Shown here piece by piece: positions 38,154 through 47,544 of a stretch of DNA of 64,000 nucleotides. Every line of letters begins with the position of its first letter. Within the stretch, counting starts at the first letter, position 1. Under the pieces are notes generated by a model that had not been told where the DNA came from, ran no database searches, and saw only the letters and a program-made list of their open reading frames with translations. Location: assembly GCA_026994225.1 (NCBI GenBank), contig JALWRI010000088.1:101395-165394 (forward strand). Direction: 5' to 3'. Source of the DNA: Gammaproteobacteria bacterium. GTDB lineage: Bacteria > Pseudomonadota > Gammaproteobacteria > GRL18. The position numbers and the translations under genes are program-made.

Positions 38154-39965
38154 ATGGCTAAAACTTTAGGTATTACTGACGTTATCCTCCGTGATGCACA
38201 TCAGTCGTTGTTGGCAACACGTTTACGTACTGAGGATATGCTACCTATTGCACCAAAACTGGATGAAATTGGATTTTGGTCATTGGAGTCTTGGGGGGGA
38301 GCAACTTTTGATGCGTGTATTCGTTACTTGGGGGAAGATCCTTGGGAGCGTATTCGCTTATTTAAAAAAGCAATGCCAAAAACACCTCAACAGATGTTAT
38401 TACGGGGGCAAAATATCTTGGGTTATCGGCATTATGCAGATGATGTAGTACATGCTTTTGTAGAAAGAGCGGCTTTTAATGGGATTGATGTATTTCGTAT
38501 TTTTGATGCGATGAATGATTTACGTAATTTAGAAACAGCGATTAAAGCGGTAGTAGCTTGCGATAAACATGCTCAAGGAACTTTGTCATATACGGTCAGT
38601 CCTGTGCATACTATTGATATGTGGGTAGATTTTGCTAAATCATTAGAAGATATGGGTTGTCATTCTGTGTGTATTAAAGATATGGCAGGGTTATTAAAAC
38701 CGTATGTTGCTGAGAATTTAGTCAGACGTTTAAAAGAAAGTTTAGATATTCCGGTACATATGCAATGTCATGCCACAACAGGATTAAGTACTGCAACTAT
38801 TGTCAAAGCGGTAGAAGCCGGGATTGATAATGTTGATACTGCTATTTCTTCAATGAGTATGACCTATGGACATAGCTCAACGGAAGCGATTATAGCGATT
38901 TTTCAGGATACAGAATATGATACGGGATTAAATATTGAAGCACTGGAAGAAATATCTGCCTATTTTAGAGAAATCCGTAAGAAATACCATCGTTTTGAAG
39001 GCAATTTAAAAGGAACCGATTCACGTATACTGATTTCACAAGTTCCAGGTGGTATGTTAACCAACATGGAAAACCAGTTAAAAGAACAAAATGCTGAAGA
39101 TAAGTTTGATCAAGTGTTAAAAGAAATTCCACGAGTACGTAAAGATTTAGGCTATATCCCTTTAGTTACGCCCACATCTCAAATAGTAGGTACACAATCG
39201 GTGATCAATGTTTTATCAGGAGAACGATATAAGACGATTACCAAAGAAACACGTGGCGTATTAGCAGGGGAATATGGTGCAACCCCTACAGAGGTGAATA
39301 AGGAATTACAACTTCAAGCGCTTGGTGATAAAGAACCTATTACATGTCGTCCTGCAGATATATTACAAGATGAAATGGATAATCTACAAAACGAATTGCA
39401 ACATATTTGTGCAGAAAAAAAGATTACTCAGATAGGAGATACCATTGAAGATGTCTTAACGTATGCATTATTTCCTCAGGTAGCAATTCATTATTTTAGT
39501 CATAGGGATGATCCGGATGCGTTTGAGAGTAAACCGGATGAGACACCACATCACCTAGTAAAAGATACATCAAAAGCACCTGCAAGTTATCAAGTAACGG
39601 TTAATAATGTTGCTTATCAGGTACAAGTATCCTCGGTAGGGGAAGTGATGAGTATTAATGGCAATGATGTACCTAAAATAAATACCAGCAATACTATAGT
39701 ACAAGAGCAGCCTGTCGCTGTGGACAATAGTACATCTTCAGCAAAGAATGTGATCATTGTTTCTGCCCCTATGGCAGGGAATATTGTTTCTATTAAAGTA
39801 AAACCGGCGCAACAAGTACAAGAAGGCGAGGTAATTATGGTAATGGAAGCGATGAAAATGGAAATGGATATTCGTAGCTCAGGAACGGGGATAGTACAAG
39901 ATATTGCCGTCAAAGAAGGGGATGTAGTGGGTGTAGGTGATAACTTAGTAAAGTTGGAGGGATAA
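38154..39965 (+). CDS. oadA: Oxaloacetate decarboxylase alpha subunit
   Basis: Cytoplasmic carboxyltransferase with a biotin carrier domain. It moves CO2 from oxaloacetate to biotin. The N-terminal TIM barrel opens [20 protein letters not shown] and has the metal-site segment MQCHATTG. The C-terminal biotinyl domain carries EAMKMEM, with biotinylated K568 placed 35 residues before the end, as is normal. It has 603 residues. The linker (about 460-520) is Ser/Thr/Pro-rich. It is followed one base later by oadB. Confidence 0.95.
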   Translation: MAKTLGITDVILRDAHQSLLATRLRTEDMLPIAPKLDEIGFWSLESWGGATFDACIRYLGEDPWERIRLFKKAMPKTPQQMLLRGQNILGYRHYADDVVHAFVERAAFNGIDVFRIFDAMNDLRNLETAIKAVVACDKHAQGTLSYTVSPVHTIDMWVDFAKSLEDMGCHSVCIKDMAGLLKPYVAENLVRRLKESLDIPVHMQCHATTGLSTATIVKAVEAGIDNVDTAISSMSMTYGHSSTEAIIAIFQDTEYDTGLNIEALEEISAYFREIRKKYHRFEGNLKGTDSRILISQVPGGMLTNMENQLKEQNAEDKFDQVLKEIPRVRKDLGYIPLVTPTSQIVGTQSVINVLSGERYKTITKETRGVLAGEYGATPTEVNKELQLQALGDKEPITCRPADILQDEMDNLQNELQHICAEKKITQIGDTIEDVLTYALFPQVAIHYFSHRDDPDAFESKPDETPHHLVKDTSKAPASYQVTVNNVAYQVQVSSVGEVMSINGNDVPKINTSNTIVQEQPVAVDNSTSSAKNVIIVSAPMAGNIVSIKVKPAQQVQEGEVIMVMEAMKMEMDIRSSGTGIVQDIAVKEGDVVGVGDNLVKLEG

Positions 39966-39966
39966 G

Positions 39967-41097
39967 ATGGACAACTTTCTAAATTTATGGCACGACACTG
40001 GATTATATAATATAGAACCTGGTCAAGCATTGATGATGTTAGTTGGGTTATTATTGATCTTCTTAGCAATTAAAAAAGGGTTTGAACCATTATTATTACT
40101 GCCGATAGGATTTGGTGCTATTTTGAGTAATATCCCAGTAGCCGGTATTGCCGATACTGGGGGTATTTTATATTATATGTATTGGGGGATTAAATCCGGT
40201 ATTTTTCCGCTGCTTATTTTTATGGGAGTTGGTGCATTAACAGATTTTGCCCCCCTATTAGCTAATCCTAAAACTTTATTACTCGGTGCAGCAGCACAGT
40301 TTGGTATTTTTACTACCTTATTGGGTGCTTTAGCATTGAATGCCGTGCCAGGCTTGTCTTTTTCCTTGAGTGATGCAGCAGCGATTGCCATTATTGGCGG
40401 GGCGGATGGACCAACGGCTATTTATGTCGCTTCCCGTTTAGCACCCGATTTACTCGGTGCGATTGCGGTAGCGGCTTATTCCTATATGGCATTAGTACCA
40501 TTAATTCAGCCTCCTATTATGCGTTTGTTAACAACCCATGAAGAACGCTGTATGCCTATGCAGCAGTTACGAGAAGTATCACAAACAGAAAAAATGTTAT
40601 TTCCTGTTATGTTGTTAGCATTGTGTGCATTATTAATCCCCTCTGCTGCCCCATTGGTGGGGATGTTTTGTTTTGGTAATTTAATGCGTGAAAGTGGAGT
40701 TGTCGATAGATTAACTCGTACGAGCCAAAATGAGTTATTAAATATTATTACGATCTTTTTAGGTTTAACAGTCGGCTCTAAACTCAGTGCAGAGAGTTTT
40801 TTAAATTGGAAAACTATTGGTATTTTAATTTTAGGGATGTTTGCGTTTGCCATAGGGACGGCAGCAGGGGTATTGATGGCAAAATTAATGAACCGTTTTG
40901 GTGCTAAAATTAATCCATTAATCGGTGCAGCAGGGGTATCTGCCGTACCTATGGCAGCACGAGTAGCTAATAAAGTAGGTTTAGAAGCCAATCCCCAAAA
41001 TTTTCTCCTGATGCATGCAATGGGGCCAAATGTAGCAGGGGTGGTAGGATCAGCCGTAGCAGCAGGTATTTTATTGACTATTGTTGGAGGAAATTAA
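39967..41097 (+). CDS. oadB: Oxaloacetate decarboxylase beta subunit (Na+ pump)
   Basis: Integral membrane subunit that decarboxylates carboxybiotin and exports Na+. It has 376 residues with about nine to eleven membrane segments and the signature ADGPTAIY, which contains the key Na+-site Asp. The C-terminal segment [16 protein letters not shown] is also conserved. It starts one base after the oadA stop. Confidence 0.95.
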   Translation: MDNFLNLWHDTGLYNIEPGQALMMLVGLLLIFLAIKKGFEPLLLLPIGFGAILSNIPVAGIADTGGILYYMYWGIKSGIFPLLIFMGVGALTDFAPLLANPKTLLLGAAAQFGIFTTLLGALALNAVPGLSFSLSDAAAIAIIGGADGPTAIYVASRLAPDLLGAIAVAAYSYMALVPLIQPPIMRLLTTHEERCMPMQQLREVSQTEKMLFPVMLLALCALLIPSAAPLVGMFCFGNLMRESGVVDRLTRTSQNELLNIITIFLGLTVGSKLSAESFLNWKTIGILILGMFAFAIGTAAGVLMAKLMNRFGAKINPLIGAAGVSAVPMAARVANKVGLEANPQNFLLMHAMGPNVAGVVGSAVAAGILLTIVGGN

Positions 41098-41105
41098 GCC
41101 TAATA

Positions 41106-41243
41106 ATGGTACAGGAGGTTTCCTTTCAAACTATTGGCGTTGTACATTCTTGTTTTCAGGAAAAATTTACGGTAATTATTAATCGAATTGCTTGCATACG
41201 ATCCACGCCCTGCGTACCAGTAGCAAAAATTCCCAGAAAATAA
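41106..41243 (+). pseudogene. trmO: Remnant of trmO (tRNA t6A37 methyltransferase)
   Basis: A short frame of 45 codons begins VQEVSFQTIGVVHSCFQEKF, which matches the highly conserved N-terminus of TrmO/YaeB (FxxIGVVHSxFxEKF). After about 21 residues the similarity stops. The rest (RSTPCVPVAK...) is unlike the family's PRQPGL continuation. Down to 41335 there is only short open sequence (CNIQWQIIDNHCVKVIAIEP in another frame). I read this as a trmO gene largely deleted in place. A functional copy may exist elsewhere. Confidence 0.5.
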
Positions 41244-41336
41244 ATACTACGGTACGCATATTGATGGTTGTAACATACAATGGCAAATTATTGATAATCA
41301 TTGTGTAAAAGTGATTGCCATTGAGCCATACTATAG

Positions 41337-41666
41337 TTACTCATAAATTTGCATACCAAATAGTCGGTGTTTGTCTACGTCATATAGATTATAATTAAAT
41401 ACTGTATTATCCTTGACATGCGGCATAGACTTACTAAACTCATAGACTTCACGCCGAGTTTGATTTTTTTGCCCCTGGAAAAATCGTCTCCAGACGGATG
41501 GACCAAAGTCTTTGTATCCTTTGCCATTGCTGGCTTGAGCAAAGCCACATTTAGGACAAGCATCAAGTTGATAAGCATGGCTTGAGCCACCAAAAGAACT
41601 AAAACGAAGATACATTTTGTCATGATGGCAATAAGGGCAACGACCACCGAAAACTTCTGTTAACAT
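41337..41666 (-). CDS. Small zinc-ribbon-like hypothetical protein
   Basis: The protein has 109 residues. Two CxxC pairs, C10/C13 (RCPYCH) and C37/C40 (ACPKCG), suggest a zinc ribbon in the first 45 residues. The rest is hydrophilic with Trp/Phe-rich patches and no membrane segment. AAGGAGAG lies a few bases upstream of the ATG, supporting real expression. I do not recognise the family. A similar arrangement occurs in small nucleic-acid or metal-binding proteins, but no function can be assigned. Confidence 0.6.
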   Translation of the reverse strand: MLTEVFGGRCPYCHHDKMYLRFSSFGGSSHAYQLDACPKCGFAQASNGKGYKDFGPSVWRRFFQGQKNQTRREVYEFSKSMPHVKDNTVFNYNLYDVDKHRLFGMQIYE

Positions 41667-41832
41667 AAGATATCTCTCCTTTGGCTGGGAAAATATTATA
41701 TAGTTAAAGTGTTTTCTAGGAAATATAGCGTATCTTTATGAAAAATTAAATAGTTTTTTGATTTTTATTATAAAACAATTTAACTTGTTTTCATAACTTA
41801 TTGTTATTATTTATATTATTAGTGGAGGTAAT

Positions 41833-43407
41833 ATGTCTACAAAAGTTGATAAGCAATTATTTGTTATGCCAGATAATACGACAGAGATAACAACATTATT
41901 ATCAGATACCCCTATACCCTGGCAACATGAAGAGCAACATACTTATACGGTAGAATACTATGATACCTTTGATTGGCGTTTATATGTAGCAGGTCTATCC
42001 ATTGAATTACAAAAACAAAAGCAAGGACAGACCTTTTTAGTATGTAAGAGGATAGATGCGATTACGGCTATTTATCAAGTTCCTTATACACAACATCCTG
42101 ATTTTGTGTGGAATTTACCTCCTACATGGCATAACCTATTAGAACCTATAATCAAAATGCGAAAATTATTGCCGCTGTTTTCTATGCAGGCAAAAATAGA
42201 ACTGTTTCATTTTCTTAATAAAGATGAAAAAACAGTAGCGCGATTGCAAAAAGAAGTACGTATCATTACCAAAAAGAAAAAGTCCAAGCTAACACTGAAA
42301 AGTAAAGAAATGTGTGCATTAATGTTATTACCTTTACGAGGCTATGAAAATTATTGGTTAGAGTTATATCAATTTTTACATGATAAAGGCTTTAAAAATA
42401 CTGCAAAAGCCCCTTTATTTTTAGATAAGAGCTTACAGTATTTGGATAAAAAACCCCTCGATTATTATTCCAAGTTAAATTTAACTATTGATCCGTCAAT
42501 GGATGCAAAAACGGCAACACTATATATATTACAAGAATTACTCAAGACGATGAAAGCCAATGAAAAGGGAACGATTAAAAATATTGATTCAGAGTTTTTG
42601 CATGATTTTCGGGTTGCAATACGTCGTACCCGATCTGCCTTGAGTCAGATAAAAGGAGTGTTTGCAGATAATGTGGTCGATGAATTTAAACAAAAATATG
42701 CATTACTGGGGCAGTGGACGGGAGCAACCCGGGATATGGATGTTTATTTGTTAAAATTTTCGGCTTATCAACAATCTTTGCCAGTGGCTATTCAAAAAGA
42801 TTTACAACCACTATATAGCTTTTTAGAACATAAGCAAAAAATGGAACAAAAAGCATTGCGACGCTTATTAATGAGCAAACAATATCACGATATAATGGAG
42901 AGTTGGGAACATTTTTTGTATTCGGATTCTAACTATAAAGAAGACAATGCGTTACGACCGATTACAGAAGTTGCAAATGAACGGATTTGGAAAATGTATA
43001 AACGGGTAGTAAAGGAAGGAAAAGGCATCTATGATGATACACCCGCAGAGGCATTACATGAGCTACGTAAAAGTTGTAAAAAATTACGTTATTTAATGGA
43101 GTTTTTCAGCAGTTTATATGATAAAAACAAGATTAAAGCGTTAATTAAAGTATTGAAAGTATTGCAAGAAAATTTAGGGGATTTTCAAGATTTTGAAGTA
43201 CAAGTTTATCATTTACGGCATTTTGCAACCGAAATGAGAGAACAACGAGCTATTCCAGTGGAAACGATTATGGCGATGGGCGTATTAGTTGAGCATTTAC
43301 TTGCCGGACAATATCAGGCAAGAAGGGAATTTTCACAACGTTTTAAAGAATTTATCTTAATAGAAAATCAGACTTTATTTAGAGATTTATTTCAAGGAGC
43401 GAAATAA
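41833..43407 (+). CDS. CYTH-like/CHAD domain protein (polyphosphate-associated)
   Basis: The protein has 524 residues. The N-terminal 200 residues have the CYTH tunnel pattern (VEYYDTFDWRLYVAGLSIEL, then VCKR), but the catalytic ExExK signature at the start is missing (KVDKQLF instead). Triphosphatase activity is therefore doubtful. The CHAD domain covers about 225-510. It has the two hallmark histidine helices, LHDFRVAIRRTRSAL (H257) and LHELRKSCKKLRY (H409), rich in Arg and Lys. In characterised bacteria CHAD domains bind inorganic polyphosphate and localise to granules. The stop overlaps the next gene, parA, by one base, which implies linked function. Confidence 0.88.
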   Translation: MSTKVDKQLFVMPDNTTEITTLLSDTPIPWQHEEQHTYTVEYYDTFDWRLYVAGLSIELQKQKQGQTFLVCKRIDAITAIYQVPYTQHPDFVWNLPPTWHNLLEPIIKMRKLLPLFSMQAKIELFHFLNKDEKTVARLQKEVRIITKKKKSKLTLKSKEMCALMLLPLRGYENYWLELYQFLHDKGFKNTAKAPLFLDKSLQYLDKKPLDYYSKLNLTIDPSMDAKTATLYILQELLKTMKANEKGTIKNIDSEFLHDFRVAIRRTRSALSQIKGVFADNVVDEFKQKYALLGQWTGATRDMDVYLLKFSAYQQSLPVAIQKDLQPLYSFLEHKQKMEQKALRRLLMSKQYHDIMESWEHFLYSDSNYKEDNALRPITEVANERIWKMYKRVVKEGKGIYDDTPAEALHELRKSCKKLRYLMEFFSSLYDKNKIKALIKVLKVLQENLGDFQDFEVQVYHLRHFATEMREQRAIPVETIMAMGVLVEHLLAGQYQARREFSQRFKEFILIENQTLFRDLFQGAK

Positions 43408-44144
43408 TGAAAATATTAGCAAGTTATAATATTAAAGGTGGGGTAGGTAAAACAGCAACAACAGTAAACTTGGCTTATTTATGTGCTCAACAGGGTTGGC
43501 GAACGTTAATTTGGGATCTCGACCCACAAGGAGCAACCAGTTATTATTTCCGTATTAAACCTAAAGTAAAAGGAGGAAGTAAAAACCTTATTAGCAAGAA
43601 AAAAATTGAAAATAAAATTAAAGCCAGTGATTATGATAATTTAGATATCCTGCCAGCCGATTTTTCCTATCGAAATATGGACATTATTCTCACCCAGCAA
43701 AAAAAATGTGATCAGCAGTTTAGTGTATTATTTAGCTCTTTAGAAGATGAATATGATTATATTTTTATGGACTGTCCGCCAAGTATTTCATTAGTATCTG
43801 AAAATGTTTTACAAGCAGCTGAATATTTATTTATTCCCACCATCCCCACTGTACTTTCCTTACGTACTTATGAACAACTACAAAAATTTATCCAGCAACA
43901 TCATTTAACGCATTTAAAATTATTACCTTTTTTCTCTATGGTAGATAAACGTAAACATATTCATTTAGATGTGATTCGAAATGCTCAAAATACATTTAAT
44001 ACCTTGTCTACTCAGATACCTTATGCGGTGGATGTAGAAAGAATGGGAATAGAACGTGCGCCTATTCATATTTTTGCTGGACAAAGTAGTGCTGCAAAAA
44101 GTTATGTACGATTGTGGGATGAAATTGTACAAATTATAAATTAA
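43407..44144 (+). CDS. ParA/MinD-family ATPase
   Basis: Cargo-positioning type ATPase of 245 residues. The deviant Walker A is KGGVGKT (10-16, signature Lys10). The A' motif is DLDPQG and Walker B is YIFMDCPPS. Such ATPases move plasmids, chromosomes, carboxysomes or storage granules along the nucleoid. No parB or centromere-like repeats adjoin. The only tightly coupled gene is the CHAD protein (ATGA-type overlap), making that protein or the granule it binds the likely cargo adaptor. This is inference. Confidence 0.9.
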   Translation: MKILASYNIKGGVGKTATTVNLAYLCAQQGWRTLIWDLDPQGATSYYFRIKPKVKGGSKNLISKKKIENKIKASDYDNLDILPADFSYRNMDIILTQQKKCDQQFSVLFSSLEDEYDYIFMDCPPSISLVSENVLQAAEYLFIPTIPTVLSLRTYEQLQKFIQQHHLTHLKLLPFFSMVDKRKHIHLDVIRNAQNTFNTLSTQIPYAVDVERMGIERAPIHIFAGQSSAAKSYVRLWDEIVQIIN

Positions 44145-44244
44145 GAATGGATATGATGGAATAACACAATATTAATGATAAAATAGCGGTTATTTTCAGC
44201 ATTGCTGGATAAAAAATTAAGTATATCTATATTTTGGGATTATT

Positions 44245-44856
44245 ATGGCATCGCATATTCAGCTACTTGATGATATTAGTAAACAGCTAGTAGAAGAAAA
44301 AGATACTAAAAAACTGCTTTCTATCGTATTAGAGGGAGCAATGAAATTAACCCATGCAGATGGTGGGAGTGTTTATTCTTTGAGTGATCATGATACTTTG
44401 ATATTTGAAGTAGTTCGTACTCACTCACTACAATTATCACAGTATGGGGATAGTGTTGAATTTCCTGAAGTGCCTTTACGTTTAGACGATGGAACCGATA
44501 ACATTCACATGGTTGTTGCGTATGCCGTTATTGAAAACAGGGTGATTAATGTCGCTGATGCTTATCATGCAAAAGGGTTTGATTTTTCTGGAACACGCTT
44601 ATTTGATAAGAAGACAGGTTATAGAACACAATCTGTTTTAACTGTACCTATGTATGATCATCAAGGACACATTATTGGGGTATTACAATTAATTAATGCA
44701 ATAGAAGTAGAAACGGGTGAAATTTGTCAGTTTACAGAAAAAGATCAACATTTAGTTGGTTTATTAACTTCTCAAGCTGCCTTTACTTTAGCATCAAAAT
44801 TATTATTTGATAAACAACAGAAACTGTTTGCACAAATTAAATCGGATGGTCTTTAA
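44245..44856 (+). CDS. Stand-alone GAF-domain protein
   Basis: The protein has 203 residues, essentially one GAF sensor domain with a short N-terminal helix (LLDDISKQLVEEKDTKKLL). It is a close paralogue of the GAF part of the next protein. Both share ...LTHAD.GS.Y, MVVAYAV, INVADAYHA-like, GFDFSGTR.FDK and GVLQLIN segments. The stop is immediately followed by the next ATG with no gap. It has no output domain, so it probably acts by pairing with the neighbouring GAF-HD-GYP protein. Confidence 0.88.
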   Translation: MASHIQLLDDISKQLVEEKDTKKLLSIVLEGAMKLTHADGGSVYSLSDHDTLIFEVVRTHSLQLSQYGDSVEFPEVPLRLDDGTDNIHMVVAYAVIENRVINVADAYHAKGFDFSGTRLFDKKTGYRTQSVLTVPMYDHQGHIIGVLQLINAIEVETGEICQFTEKDQHLVGLLTSQAAFTLASKLLFDKQQKLFAQIKSDGL

Positions 44857-46416
44857 ATGCAATCTCGTATTGAATTATTAAATGAAATTGGTATTTTATT
44901 ATCCTCAGAGCGGGATACTGAGAAATTATTAGAAACCATACTACAAGGTGCGATGACACTTACCCATGCAGATAGTGGAAGTTTATATTTATTAACAGAA
45001 AACAATACCTTGCAGTTCAAGATAGTCATTAACCATTCATTGGGATGGCATAAACGAGGAAAAGATATTCATTTTCAGGCTATTCCCCTATATTTGAATG
45101 ATAAGGAAAATCATTCAATGGTTGTAGCGTACGCTGTATTAGAAGATGAAACGGTAAATATTGCTGATGTATACCATGCAGAAGGATTTGATTTTTCTGG
45201 AACGAGAGACTTTGATAAAGGGACGGGGTATCGTACTCAGGCAATTTTAACAATACCTATGAAAGATCATAAGCAAAAAATTATTGGAGTTTTACAACTT
45301 ATCAATCCCATAGACAAAAAAACAAAAGATATTACTGCCTTTTCTTTGGAAGATCAGCGTTTAGCTGAGTCGCTGGCATCGCAGGCAGCAATTACACTGA
45401 CGACTAAAACATTAATAGAAGAACAAAAAATATTATTTGAGGCCTTTATCAAACTGGTAGCTGAAGCAATTGATGAAAAATCGCCTTACACCGGAGCGCA
45501 TTGTCGTCGTGTTCCAGAATTAACCATGATGATAGCCGATGCCTGTGTTAAACAAACACAAGGGATGTTATCCGATTTTACTATGAATACAGATGATAGG
45601 TATGAGTTATCTATTGCTGGATGGTTGCATGACTGTGGTAAGCTAGTGACACCTGAACATATTATTGATAAAGCAAATAAATTGCAGACTATTTATGATC
45701 GTATTCATACAGTGGATACCCGTTTTGAGCTAATAAAAAGGGATAAAAAAATTGCTTTTTTAGAAGCACAGTTACAATATCAAGGTGAAGAGGAAATATT
45801 GCAACAAATAAAAGCAGATTATCTACAGCAAATAGCAGAACTAGATGCTGCGAAAGCCTTTATTCGTAAGGTAAATAAGGGTGGGGAATTTATGCAAGAG
45901 CAGGATAAACAACGTATATTGGATATTGCAGCACAGTATAGTTGGGAAAATGAGGGAGAAAAGGTAGCATTATTAGATGAAAATGAAATCTATAATCTTT
46001 CTATTGAGCGTGGGACGTTAACTACAGAAGAAAGAGAGATTATTAATAATCATATGGCAGTTACTATTAAGATGCTAGAAGCCTTACCGTTACCCAAGCA
46101 TCTAAAACACGTGCCGGAATTTGCTGGTGGACATCATGAGCATATGGATGGGAAAGGGTTTCCTAAAGGATTAAAACGGGATGAATTATCAATACAAGCA
46201 CGGATTATGGCAATTGCAGATATATTTGAAGCCTTAACTGCACGTGATAGACCTTATAAAGAAGGTAAAAAGATGTCAGAGTGTCTTGCTATTATGGATA
46301 AAATGAAAGCAGAGCAACATATTGATCCTGATATTTATGATGTATTTATAAAAGAAAAAGTATATATGGATTATGCCAAAAAATATTTACCTCAAAGTCA
46401 AATTGATGTGGGCTAA
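44857..46416 (+). CDS. GAF-HD-GYP protein, probable c-di-GMP phosphodiesterase
   Basis: The protein has 519 residues. A GAF domain (about 1-190) is followed by an HD-GYP domain with HDCGK (H258, D259) and HHEHMDGKGFP (426-436), so the GYP signature is GFP. The spacing between the two motifs is about 168 residues, roughly 100 more than in minimal HD-GYP enzymes. The extra segment is charged and helical and includes an LEAQLQYQGEEEILQQIK coiled stretch. Other metal-ligand histidines (TGAHCRRV, NNHMAVTIKML) are present. The predicted activity is hydrolysis of c-di-GMP or a related dinucleotide. It is coupled without a gap to the stand-alone GAF gene. Confidence 0.9.
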   Translation: MQSRIELLNEIGILLSSERDTEKLLETILQGAMTLTHADSGSLYLLTENNTLQFKIVINHSLGWHKRGKDIHFQAIPLYLNDKENHSMVVAYAVLEDETVNIADVYHAEGFDFSGTRDFDKGTGYRTQAILTIPMKDHKQKIIGVLQLINPIDKKTKDITAFSLEDQRLAESLASQAAITLTTKTLIEEQKILFEAFIKLVAEAIDEKSPYTGAHCRRVPELTMMIADACVKQTQGMLSDFTMNTDDRYELSIAGWLHDCGKLVTPEHIIDKANKLQTIYDRIHTVDTRFELIKRDKKIAFLEAQLQYQGEEEILQQIKADYLQQIAELDAAKAFIRKVNKGGEFMQEQDKQRILDIAAQYSWENEGEKVALLDENEIYNLSIERGTLTTEEREIINNHMAVTIKMLEALPLPKHLKHVPEFAGGHHEHMDGKGFPKGLKRDELSIQARIMAIADIFEALTARDRPYKEGKKMSECLAIMDKMKAEQHIDPDIYDVFIKEKVYMDYAKKYLPQSQIDVG

Positions 46417-46420
46417 TAAA

Positions 46421-47461
46421 TCAAAATAGTTCAATATTATTTTTTGGTTGATTATCGGTTAATATTCCTTGTACTTTAAGTTTTTCATATTGAGATAAAA
46501 GATTTCTACCGTTATTTTTAGAATGATAGAGGGCTTTATCCGCTCGTTCAACCATCATTGCAACTGTTTCCATTGAATCAATTAACGTATAACCAATACT
46601 GACTGTTACCGTTTGCACTTGTGGGAAGTGATAGTTTTCAACAGTTTGTCTAAAACGTTCTAAGATATGCTCGGCATTATCAAGGCTAATGTTATGTAAT
46701 AATATTGCAAATTCCTCCCCTCCATAACGAAAGATGAGATCATCTTCCCTGAAAGAATGTTGCAATAAATGTGCAAAGAGGATAAGTACCTCATCGCCAT
46801 ATAAATGTCCGTAGGTATCATTAATATATTTGAAATGATCAATATCTAATATGGCAAAAGCAATATGGCACACATCATGGCTACGGCGATGTTGGGAAAA
46901 TTGAGAAAATAGCTGTTGGGTTTTTTGTGTAAAAGCGTGACGATTATATAGACCGGTTAACGCATCTCGTTCATGTAAGGATAAGAGCGTAAGCTGATTA
47001 TGTGCGATTTGTAAAATACTATTACCTTCTAAAATTAAATTAGGATGTTTAGGTAAGGCAATAACGAGGGATTCATTTTGATTACGTAGTAACAGGGATA
47101 GTGACCAAGATGTATGTTTACTGGGATAGAGCATATAGGGAAAACGATCTTTTTTTACAAAATCAAACAGTTCTTGCTGACTAAAAGGAGAAAGAGTGCC
47201 ATTAGAGGAAGGAATGACAATATGAATGACATGGCTTTTAATACGAAATATTTTTAGATCAGGGTAATGAAGGTATTGAGAAAAAAGAGAGCCTATTTGC
47301 TCTAATATTTCATTTTCATTTTTGCAACAGCTAATATTAGCAATTTTTTGAATTAATAGACTCTGTCTTACCAAAATTTTCTCCCATATAGTATGTAGAT
47401 ATATTACTATAAAGTTATAGTGATTAAAACCTGCAAATGGTGTAGACTGAGCAGATAACAT
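46421..47461 (-). CDS. Diguanylate cyclase (GGDEF domain)
   Basis: Makes c-di-GMP from two GTP. The active site is RYGGEEFAILL. The upstream inhibitory I-site RxxD (REDD) is intact, so product feedback is expected. The metal-binding FAILDIDHFKYINDTYGH block is canonical. The N-terminal 170 residues have no membrane segment and form an unrecognised sensor-like domain. The frame opens at 47461 without a ribosome site. A TTG at 47374 has GGGAG six bases upstream and may be the true start. It is convergent with the HD-GYP gene, with only four bases between the stops. Confidence 0.9.
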   Translation of the reverse strand: MLSAQSTPFAGFNHYNFIVIYLHTIWEKILVRQSLLIQKIANISCCKNENEILEQIGSLFSQYLHYPDLKIFRIKSHVIHIVIPSSNGTLSPFSQQELFDFVKKDRFPYMLYPSKHTSWSLSLLLRNQNESLVIALPKHPNLILEGNSILQIAHNQLTLLSLHERDALTGLYNRHAFTQKTQQLFSQFSQHRRSHDVCHIAFAILDIDHFKYINDTYGHLYGDEVLILFAHLLQHSFREDDLIFRYGGEEFAILLHNISLDNAEHILERFRQTVENYHFPQVQTVTVSIGYTLIDSMETVAMMVERADKALYHSKNNGRNLLSQYEKLKVQGILTDNQPKNNIELF

Positions 47462-47544
47462 TTTTTTAGAAAAAGTGTTATTTTTTTATTACTTTATGCA
47501 AGGTAGTTAATGTGTTGCATTGACTTATAGTCTTATTAGTATTT

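Noticed and set aside
41256..41342. Short plus-strand open segment (CNIQWQIIDNHCVKV) after the trmO remnant
   Set aside because: Too short, no start or ribosome site, and I could not match it to the TrmO C-terminus.
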